A stretch of DNA of 21,245 bases from Flemingiibacterium sp964430755 (GTDB lineage: Bacteria > Bacillota > Clostridia > Oscillospirales > CAG-272). The notes beneath the pieces were generated by a model. The model did no database searches and was not told the origin of the DNA. It worked only from the letters and a program-made list of their open reading frames with translations. The stretch is from assembly GCA_964430755.1 (NCBI GenBank), contig CAYSFT010000035.1:1-21245 (forward strand), read 5' to 3'. Shown here piece by piece: positions 15,094 through 21,245 of the stretch; positions within the stretch are counted from its first letter, which is position 1, and each line of letters begins with the position of its first letter. The translations under genes and the position numbers were made by a program.

Positions 15094-15127
15094 CAGCCGC
15101 TCCCTTAAGTGGGGGCGGTTGTTTTTT
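15094..15127 (+). terminator. Rho-independent terminator of the S-layer gene
   Basis: CAGCCGCTCCC (15094-15104) pairs with GGGGGCGGTTG (15111-15121), an 11-bp stem with two G-U pairs, followed by six T. Confidence 0.92.
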
Positions 15128-15143
15128 GTGTGCTCTGGCTTTT

Positions 15144-15311
15144 GCTAACTTTCCGTCGCCAAAGGCTCCCTCCGGGAGGGAGCTGTCATCGAAGATGACT
15201 GAGGGAGAGCGCGGCTCGGAAATGTGGATATTATGAATGCCTGTGCCTGCAGACTCCTTCCGTCATTGCTTCGCAATGCCACCTCCCTACGAGAGGGAGG
15301 CTTAAGTTAGC
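15144..15311. repeat. R2 repeat copy 4, with inverted ends
   Basis: This 168-bp element begins GCTAACTT and ends AAGTTAGC. Inside the ends are AGGCTCCCTC on the left and its inverse GAGGGAGGCTT on the right. It holds CTCCCTccgGGAGGGAG, TCATCgaaGATGA, a CATTGCttcGCAATG stem and CCTCCCtacgagaGGGAGG. It follows the S-layer terminator. A further hairpin, ACCGCCgaaGGCGGT, lies at 15338-15352, before the promoter of the next operon. With the terminator, this explains the 387-bp gap to the YhaO gene. Confidence 0.75.
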
Positions 15312-15373
15312 GACGTATTTGCGGCAGTATGGCTTTTACCGCCGAAGGCGGTTGTAAATTTTATTTCTACACC

Positions 15374-15402
15374 TTGCAATTTGTCGTAATATATTGTATA
15401 AT
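15374..15402 (+). promoter_or_regulatory. Sigma-A promoter of the YhaO-YhaN operon
   Basis: TTGCAA (15374-15379) and TATAAT (15397-15402) are 17 bases apart, 36 bases before the ATG. Confidence 0.85.
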
Positions 15403-15438
15403 AGAGAATATAGTATAAAAACCAACGGGAGCCTTACG

Positions 15439-16566
15439 ATGATAAAAGTTTTACACTGTGCCGACCTGCATCTTGACAGTCCGCTCACCGCGCTTGATAT
15501 TTCGCGCTCGGAAACAAGACGCATGGAGCTGCGTGCGGCATTTACCTCACTGACACTCTCCGCTAAGATGAATAAAGCGGATTTTCTTTTGATTTCGGGT
15601 GACCTTTTTGACGGCGCTTACGTTTCGCGCGAGACGGTTGCTCTGCTTTGCCATGAGTTCGCCGCTATACCCGATTGTAATGTTGTGATCGCGCCGGGTA
15701 ATCACGATCCGTATACGCAGACGAGCTATTATAACCGTGCCGATTTTCCCGAAAACGTCTATATTTTCGACTCGCCTGAGCTCTCGTGCTTCGATTTTCC
15801 CGATAAAAATACAACCGTTTACGGCTGGGCGTTCACGTCCTCGCATATGAGCGAATGTCCGCTCGAGGGCTTCGCTGTTGAGGATAACTCAAGGATAAAT
15901 CTGCTTGTTGCTCACGGTGATTTTGACGTGAGTGAATCGCAGTATTGTCCGATACCGCGCGATGTTCTCGCCGAATGTGGCTTCGATTATGCCGCGCTCG
16001 GTCATATACACACGCATAACGGCGTTGAAAAGGTTGGAAACGGTTACGCCGCATACAGCGGATGTCTCGAAGGACGCGGCTTTGATGAATGCGGTATCAA
16101 GGGCGCACTGCTTGTTGTAATAGAAAAAGATGATGAGCTTTCGCTCGCGGCGAAGTTTGCGCGCTTCTGTAAACGCTGTTACGCTGTTGAAACCTGCGAC
16201 GTCAGCGGCGCCGAAACGAATGCCGATCTGCTTGATAAGCTGCGTGAGCTCGTTGCCATGAAGCATTACGGTGACGATACTGCGCTTCGTGTGCGGCTTG
16301 TCGGAAACGTTTCGGGGGAACTGAAGCCGTCGGCGGCATTTCTTTCGGAGCAGTTCGGCCATATGTTCATTTTGGAGATCGTTGACGAAACCTTGCCGCT
16401 CGATAACTCCGATAAGCTTGCTGACGATCCGACACTGCGCGGTGAATATTACCGCAGCTTAAAAGATCAGCTTGCAAGCCTTAACGAGGATGAGCGAGAG
16501 ATTGCACTTATGGCACTGCGGTATGGACTTGCCGCACTGTCCGGCGAAGATATCACTGATTGTTGA
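15439..16566 (+). CDS. yhaO: YhaO-type DNA repair exonuclease (SbcD/Mre11-like phosphoesterase)
   Basis: Metal-dependent phosphoesterase of the Mre11/SbcD superfamily, 375 residues, expected to cut DNA ends together with the ATPase encoded next. The five metal-binding motifs are in order: ADLHLD (Asp9, His11), GDLFD (54-58), GNHD (87-90), AHGD (158-161) and GHIH (188-191). The rest (about 240-375) is the capping and partner-binding region and is less conserved. A start 15 codons upstream would overlap the promoter; the chosen ATG has GGGAG 8 bases before it and opens with MIKVLHCADLHLD, the family start. It is 8 bases ahead of the YhaN-like gene. The order of YhaO before YhaN and the size favour YhaO over classical SbcD, whose SbcC partner is much larger. 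Confidence 0.92.
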   Translation: MIKVLHCADLHLDSPLTALDISRSETRRMELRAAFTSLTLSAKMNKADFLLISGDLFDGAYVSRETVALLCHEFAAIPDCNVVIAPGNHDPYTQTSYYNRADFPENVYIFDSPELSCFDFPDKNTTVYGWAFTSSHMSECPLEGFAVEDNSRINLLVAHGDFDVSESQYCPIPRDVLAECGFDYAALGHIHTHNGVEKVGNGYAAYSGCLEGRGFDECGIKGALLVVIEKDDELSLAAKFARFCKRCYAVETCDVSGAETNADLLDKLRELVAMKHYGDDTALRVRLVGNVSGELKPSAAFLSEQFGHMFILEIVDETLPLDNSDKLADDPTLRGEYYRSLKDQLASLNEDEREIALMALRYGLAALSGEDITDC

Positions 16567-16574
16567 GGTGCGTA

Positions 16575-18737
16575 ATGTTTATAGAAAAACTGCATATTGA
16601 CACCTTCGGCAAGCTCGCGGACACGGATATTGAGCTTGGCAGCGAGGTTAACATAATAGAGGGCGCAAACGAAAGCGGAAAATCAACAATTGCCGCGTTT
16701 ATAAAATTCATATTTTACGGAGTGCCGTCAAAGGAGAGAGCGCAGCTTCTTTCGTGGCAGACGGGCGGTGCGGCAGGAAGCATCACGGTTTGTGACGGCG
16801 AGAAGCGTTACAGAATCGAGCGTGCGATCGTCGGTAACCGTGAGGCGGTACAGCTTATTGACGCTGACACCAATATGCCGATACGTCACGCGCTTGACGG
16901 CACAACTCCGGGTGAGCTGCTGCTCCGAGTTGACGCGGAAATGTTTGGCGCGACGGCGTTTGTTTCCCAGCTTGGCGGCACGGTCGCCGGCGGCTCAAAG
17001 GTGAGCGAGGGAATTGAAAACATCCTCTTTTCAGCGGATGAAAAGGTGAACACCCAGCGTGCCAGCTCAAAGCTTGACAGCGCACGTGCGTCCATTCTTC
17101 ACAAGAACGAAAAGGGCGGAAAGCTCTACGAGATGAATAAGAAGTGCGCCGAGATGGAGGTGCGCCTTTCCGAGTCGCTCCGAAAGCACGAGGAGATTCT
17201 TTCAAAGGAAGCACAGCTTGCGGACGTAAAGGTGAAGTATGAATCGGCAAAGAATAAGGCTGAGGAGATAACTGCACGTGTTGAGCAGTATGATGCGAGC
17301 GTTTTGCTTGGACTGTTTGAACGCCGTAATTTACTTGAGGAGCGTGTGACGGAGCTTCAGTCTGAGATAGAAGAAAAGACGTCCGGAGAGGATTTTGCTT
17401 CGCTTACCCCGCTTGAAGAGCAGATGAGCAGACTTGATATGCTTCGCCGTGAACGTGACGAGTCTTATGCGCGTGAGAGCGAGCAGGCTCCCGAGGCGGA
17501 AAACCCGTTGCTTGACGAATACATATCGCTCGGCGGCAGAAGTGCTATTGAGGATGAATGTAAACTGTCGCGTACACGTTCAAAGGCTTACACGGCGGTT
17601 GGCGTTATAGCGCTTATAATGGGAATTTTGTTGTCGGCGTTTGGCGTGCTCCCGATGATGATGAGCGGACGACCGCAGCTTGGTCTTGTTATTGGTGGAG
17701 TGGTACTTGCGGCACTGGCATTTACACTGTTCATTCTTGCCGCACGTTCGCGCAAAAACGCGGATAATACCGCGCTGAAATATGACTTTGACGCGCTTGA
17801 TGCCGAGAAACGTAAACGCGACAGTGCCAAAGAAGCGGCGCTCATTAACGGTCTTGCGGCAGAGACATCCTGTCAGCGTTACGAAGCGGAATGTGACGCT
17901 GTACGAAACAAATACGGCTGTGAGCCGGACGAGCTTGCACAAAAAATTGCGTCCCTCAGAGAAAAGGTTCGCGCCGCAAACGAATTAAAGACGGAATACG
18001 ACAAGAACGTGACACTGCTTTCGCAGATGAATACGCAATTGAAGCCGTACAGTGAAGCAGAGCTTCGGGAGAAGATTAACACGGCACTTGATACGGGGGA
18101 AATTGATCCGGAGGCACTGCCGGAGATGCGTCGTGAACGGGAGTTTGCCGTAAAGATGGCAGAATCGCTTGAGCGGCACTGTAACAGTCTTGAAAAAGAG
18201 CTTGCGGGACTTTATCCGACGTTTGAAGATCCGACAGTGCTTGCCGATAAGTTAACGGCACTGAAAAACGAGCGTGAGACACTTCGCAAAAAGCACGCGG
18301 CATACAAGCTTGCGACACAGAAGCTGAATGAGGCAAGTGAAAACCTGCGTAAAAGCGTTGCACCGCGTCTTGCGGGTGAAGCGGCAGGTATGATGGCGCA
18401 TATCACAAGCGGCAAGTACCGTGAGATCGGAGTTGGCGCGGATCTTGAAATGAATGCGCTTACCGAATGCGGCATGAAACCGCTTGACGTGCTCAGCGCA
18501 GGAACGCAGGACGCGGCATATCTGTCACTGCGTATGGCGCTTATAACCCTGCTGTATCGCAGAACACTTCCGCCGATGATATACGACGAGGCGTTCAGCC
18601 GTCAGGACGATAAGCGGCTTGAGAATTTACTGCGGCTTATCCGTATGCAGGCTTGCCAGAGCATTATTTTCACGTCCAATGACCGTGACGCAACAGCGAT
18701 GCGCCGCCTCGGTGACTTTAATTTGATACGTTTATAA
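16575..18737 (+). CDS. yhaN: YhaN-type SMC-like ATPase with central membrane segment
   Basis: 720-residue partner of the YhaO-type nuclease, built like a short Rad50/SbcC. The N-terminal ATPase half carries Walker A GANESGKST (30-38). A coiled coil follows (about 190-330), then two membrane helices (about 338-395), a second coiled coil (about 400-600), and the C-terminal half with the signature LSAGTQDAAYLSLRMAL (about 639-655) and Walker B/D-loop MIYDEAFSRQDDKR. The membrane pair replaces the zinc hook of Rad50 and is typical of YhaN, so the complex is probably membrane-attached. The ATG has GAGGTG 5 bases upstream; a TTG start five codons earlier is less likely. The function of the pair is poorly known; a DNA repair role is inferred from homology. 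Confidence 0.9.
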   Translation: MFIEKLHIDTFGKLADTDIELGSEVNIIEGANESGKSTIAAFIKFIFYGVPSKERAQLLSWQTGGAAGSITVCDGEKRYRIERAIVGNREAVQLIDADTNMPIRHALDGTTPGELLLRVDAEMFGATAFVSQLGGTVAGGSKVSEGIENILFSADEKVNTQRASSKLDSARASILHKNEKGGKLYEMNKKCAEMEVRLSESLRKHEEILSKEAQLADVKVKYESAKNKAEEITARVEQYDASVLLGLFERRNLLEERVTELQSEIEEKTSGEDFASLTPLEEQMSRLDMLRRERDESYARESEQAPEAENPLLDEYISLGGRSAIEDECKLSRTRSKAYTAVGVIALIMGILLSAFGVLPMMMSGRPQLGLVIGGVVLAALAFTLFILAARSRKNADNTALKYDFDALDAEKRKRDSAKEAALINGLAAETSCQRYEAECDAVRNKYGCEPDELAQKIASLREKVRAANELKTEYDKNVTLLSQMNTQLKPYSEAELREKINTALDTGEIDPEALPEMRREREFAVKMAESLERHCNSLEKELAGLYPTFEDPTVLADKLTALKNERETLRKKHAAYKLATQKLNEASENLRKSVAPRLAGEAAGMMAHITSGKYREIGVGADLEMNALTECGMKPLDVLSAGTQDAAYLSLRMALITLLYRRTLPPMIYDEAFSRQDDKRLENLLRLIRMQACQSIIFTSNDRDATAMRRLGDFNLIRL

Positions 18738-18742
18738 GTTTA

Positions 18743-18773
18743 AGAGCTGTCCCCGAAAAGGGACAGCTTTTTT
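18743..18773 (+). terminator. Rho-independent terminator of the YhaO-YhaN operon
   Basis: AGCTGTCCC (18745-18753) pairs perfectly with GGGACAGCT (18760-18768), followed by six T. It resembles the ABC-operon terminator in sequence. Confidence 0.92.
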
Positions 18774-18873
18774 GTGCTCGCGCAACCAAGGCATTTAATA
18801 AGCCCTGCGCATAAAACACCCCATAACCGTCAAACATATATAAACCATCAAAGAAACGGTTACGGAGATAATA

Positions 18874-19275
18874 ATGCGAAAAGCCATAGAATATACCGCA
18901 GTATTCGCGGCGGGGGCCCTCGGATACGGCGCAGTCGAGCTCCTCTGGCGAGGATTTACACACTGGACAATGATACTTACAGGCGGTGTCTGCCTTTTGT
19001 GTATCTATTTAAATGAAATGTACAATCACAGCGCACCAATGTGGAAACGCTGTCTCGTTGGAAGTCTCGTTATATCATTATCGGAAATCACCGTTGGATT
19101 TGTGGTCAATATCCTGCTTGGCTGGGCAGTTTGGGACTATTCTATGCTACCGATGAACCTTTTCGGGCAGGTTTGTGTCACTTATTCCCTTTTGTGGTTC
19201 TTGCTCTGTATCCCTGTCACATATCTTTGCGCATGGCTTCGCCGCACTTTACGTGCCGGTGATGAAAATATATAG
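18874..19275 (+). CDS. Small four-helix membrane protein, CmpB/PF06541-like
   Basis: 133-residue integral membrane protein with four hydrophobic segments (about 6-25, 31-50, 60-83 and 96-122). The block NILLGWAVWDYSMLPMNLFG, followed by QVCVTYSLLWFLL, is characteristic of the family annotated as putative ABC transporter permease (PF06541, CmpB-like), common in Clostridia. It is shorter than many members. No ATPase partner is nearby, so a transport role is unproven. The ATG has GGAG 8 bases upstream. It lies 70 bases ahead of spoIVA in the same direction, with no terminator between them, so co-transcription is possible, but spoIVA also seems to have its own promoter. No convincing promoter was found in the 100 bases upstream. 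Confidence 0.8.
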   Translation: MRKAIEYTAVFAAGALGYGAVELLWRGFTHWTMILTGGVCLLCIYLNEMYNHSAPMWKRCLVGSLVISLSEITVGFVVNILLGWAVWDYSMLPMNLFGQVCVTYSLLWFLLCIPVTYLCAWLRRTLRAGDENI

Positions 19276-19282
19276 TCGGCGT

Positions 19283-19310
19283 GCATATTTTTTCCCGAAG
19301 CGCAATATAA
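19283..19310 (+). promoter_or_regulatory. Candidate sigma-E (mother-cell) promoter of spoIVA
   Basis: GCATATT (19283-19289) fits the sigma-E -35 pattern, and CAATATAA (19303-19310) is 13 bases further, a weaker match to the CATACAAT-type -10. spoIVA is a known sigma-E gene in Bacillus, which supports the call. Confidence 0.45.
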
Positions 19311-19345
19311 ATATGTCAGTAACTATCTTAAGGGAGGAAATATTT

Positions 19346-20824
19346 ATGCAAGATACCTCGATCTATAAGGATATCGCCGAGCGGTGTGCGAATACCTTTT
19401 ACCTCGGCGTTATCGGGCCTGTGAGGACAGGTAAATCTACGTTTATCAAGAAATTTATGGAGTCGCTGGTCATCCCGAATATCCGCGATGAGCATGAGCG
19501 TGAGCGCGCAAGAGACGAAATGCCGCAAAGTGCCGCCGGAAAGACCGTTATGACCACCGAACCGAAATTTGTCCCGGATGAGGCGGTTGAAATCACACTT
19601 TCCGATAACGCGGTCATGAAGGTTAAAATGGTGGACTGCGTCGGTTATATCGTCCCCGAGGCAATCGGACATATCGAGGACGGTCACGCGCGAATGGTAC
19701 ATACCCCATGGCAGACCGAACCGATGCCGTTTATCGAAGCGGCGGAGCTTGGTACGCGTAAGGTCATAAACGAACACTCAACCGTCGGAATGCTCGTTAC
19801 AACCGATGGTACTATCGGCGAGATCGGGCGCGAAAATTACGTCGAAGCCGAGGAACGTGTCGTTCGCGAAATGAAACAGACGGGCAAACCGTTTGCGATC
19901 ATTTTAAACTCTGCTGCACCCGAAAGTGAAAGCGCACTAAAGCTCGCTTATGAGCTTGAAGAAAAGTACGGAGTTCCCGTTGCGCTTGTCAACTGCCTGA
20001 GGCTCGACAGCGACGATATCCGTCATATTTTAGAGCTTATCCTGATGGAATTTCCCGTTTGCGAAGTCAAGATTGATATGCCGGATTGGACACGGGCGCT
20101 TGACGAGACACACCATCTTCGCGCGGCGCTGAATGAGTTTATCCTTGAACGTGCGGCTAAAATCGAAAAAATCGGCGAGATCTCGCAGGTGTTCACCGAT
20201 GTCGGCGAGAGCGAATATGTGAAAGGCGTCAGGGTTGACAAAATCGACCTTGGCAAGGGCGTGGCGCGACTGTCGCTCGAGCTTTGCGACGGACTTTACT
20301 ACAAAACGGTCAGCGAGCTTTGCGGCTTCGAAATCACAAGTGAGGAACAGCTTATAAAGCTGCTGCGTGACCTTTCGCAGATGAAGGAAAAATACGACCG
20401 CGTTGCCGAGGCTCTCGATGATGTTCGTGAAAAGGGTTACGGAATCGTCATGCCGGAAATCGGTGATCTTCATCTTGAGGAGCCGGAGATTGTCAAGCAG
20501 TCGGGCGGTTACGGTGTGCGTCTGCGAGCGTCCGCGCCGAGCATACACATGATCAAGGCAGGCATTGAAACGGAGATAAACCCCGTTGTCGGAACGGAAC
20601 AGCAGTCTGAGGAGCTTGTCAAATTCATGCTCAAAGAATTTGAGGAGGATCCTAAAAAGATCTGGGAATCGAATATGTTTGGCAAGACGCTTTATCAGCT
20701 TGTCAATGAGGGACTGCACTCAAAGCTCGGTCATATGCCCGAGGATGCGCGTGCAAAGCTCTCGGAAACGCTCGGACGTATCATCAACGAAGGCAGCGGC
20801 GGTCTTATTTGTATTATTTTGTAA
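19346..20824 (+). CDS. spoIVA: Stage IV sporulation protein A
   Basis: ATP-hydrolysing coat-basement protein that polymerises on the forespore surface in the mother cell and anchors the spore coat. It has 492 residues, the same length as the Bacillus subtilis protein. Walker A GPVRTGKS is at 24-31, and the Walker B-type VDCVGY is at 96-101 (Asp97, Gly100). The middle domain (about 240-400) is mixed, and the C-terminal end (GGLICIIL) is the region known to contact the small membrane-curvature peptide SpoVM. An in-frame start 57 codons upstream overlaps the previous gene; the chosen ATG has AGGGAGG 8 bases before it and starts MQDTSIYKDIAER, the family start. It shows that the organism is, or descends from, a spore former. 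Confidence 0.98.
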   Translation: MQDTSIYKDIAERCANTFYLGVIGPVRTGKSTFIKKFMESLVIPNIRDEHERERARDEMPQSAAGKTVMTTEPKFVPDEAVEITLSDNAVMKVKMVDCVGYIVPEAIGHIEDGHARMVHTPWQTEPMPFIEAAELGTRKVINEHSTVGMLVTTDGTIGEIGRENYVEAEERVVREMKQTGKPFAIILNSAAPESESALKLAYELEEKYGVPVALVNCLRLDSDDIRHILELILMEFPVCEVKIDMPDWTRALDETHHLRAALNEFILERAAKIEKIGEISQVFTDVGESEYVKGVRVDKIDLGKGVARLSLELCDGLYYKTVSELCGFEITSEEQLIKLLRDLSQMKEKYDRVAEALDDVREKGYGIVMPEIGDLHLEEPEIVKQSGGYGVRLRASAPSIHMIKAGIETEINPVVGTEQQSEELVKFMLKEFEEDPKKIWESNMFGKTLYQLVNEGLHSKLGHMPEDARAKLSETLGRIINEGSGGLICIIL

Positions 20825-20829
20825 AACTT

Positions 20830-20857
20830 GCGGAGCTTATGAACGGCTCCGCTTTTT
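20830..20857 (+). terminator. Rho-independent terminator of spoIVA
   Basis: GCGGAGC (20830-20836) pairs with GCTCCGC (20846-20852), followed by five T. It begins 5 bases after the stop codon. Confidence 0.88.
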
Positions 20858-20894
20858 ATATGAATTGAGTCATTCATTTACTTTATCTTCAAAC

Positions 20895-21245
20895 AATCAA
20901 TGAAGCTGATGAGCCGCCGATGAAATTGGCGGCGGATGAACGGTCATAGCTAACCAAGCGAATCCGGAGCCGCAGGCGGAGTTGAGCGCGAATCGGGCGC
21001 AGGCAAAGGAAAGGGGGAGAGCTCGAGTACACTCGCCGAAGGCGATGTGTTGCGGAACACCTTCGCGCCGGCGTTGGTGTTCGTCCTTCTCGAATGATAC
21101 GATGTTCGAAGCAGCACGCTTCGAGGAATTGCTTTCTTTCGTCTTTTGGGCGCAAAAGTAACTTTTATCCGCGCAATATAAAGATATATAAAATCTCTTT
21201 GTATTGCGCTTCGAATTTCGCGTAACTCGAGGAGGATGGGACACC
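20895..21245. repeat. R1 repeat, copy C (left arm and centre, cut by the window end)
   Basis: It follows the plan of the left half of copy B: a GCCGCCgatgaaattGGCGGC hairpin (20913-20933), the core AAGCGAATCCGGAGCCGCAG and GGCGGAGTTGAGCGCG, then the AT-richer centre. Positions 21062-21245 match 7688-7871 without gaps at 164 of 184 positions by hand count. Compared with copy B it has an extra patch near 21025-21060, containing CTCGCCgaaGGCGA. The right arm lies beyond the window. The short frames crossing it have no ribosome site and are not called. Confidence 0.8.

Overview
The window looks like chromosomal DNA of a spore-forming, Gram-positive, gut-type Clostridia (an Oscillospirales/Ruminococcaceae-like Firmicute). 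The reasons are a full-length spoIVA, a T-box-controlled cysE-cysS pair, an S-layer protein with three SLH domains, a YhaO/YhaN pair, strong AGGAGG ribosome sites and sigma-A type promoters. It contains twelve protein genes. No tRNA, rRNA, CRISPR array, phage gene or transposase was seen.

Layout. 1-240 is the truncated arm of a GC-rich non-coding repeat (family R1). 277-4624 is a minus-strand block: from right to left a promoter, a tRNA-Cys-type T-box leader, cysE, cysS and then an HtrA-type membrane serine protease. 4683-4826 is a repeat of a second family (R2). 4901-7492 is a plus-strand polar amino-acid ABC importer: lipoprotein, permease and ATPase, with a stem-loop after the lipoprotein gene. 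7497-8189 is a complete 693-bp R1 element bounded by inverted repeats. 8220-9907 holds a DUF1015 gene and an HPr-like gene without the catalytic histidine, each with its own promoter. 9935-10366 is R2 plus unassigned DNA. 10367-15127 holds a D,D-carboxypeptidase gene and a 1108-residue S-layer protein with strong codon bias. 15144-15311 is another R2 copy. 15374-18773 is the YhaO/YhaN nuclease-ATPase operon. 18874-20857 is a small four-helix membrane protein followed by spoIVA. From 20895 to the end is a third R1 copy.

How the genes work together. cysE and cysS join cysteine synthesis to tRNA charging under one tRNA-Cys sensor. The ABC genes form one importer. The carboxypeptidase, S-layer protein and HtrA serve the cell envelope, and SpoIVA serves the spore coat. 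YhaO/YhaN probably act in DNA end processing. Most genes are ordinary housekeeping genes.

Two things stand out. The solute-binding lipoprotein appears circularly permuted: the helix-rich segment that normally ends the family fold sits directly behind the lipobox. The R1 repeat is a large quasi-palindrome with inverted ends and a 116-bp tandem unit, present as one full and two partial copies, each just downstream of a terminator. All calls come from reading the sequence by eye; no database search or folding program was run.
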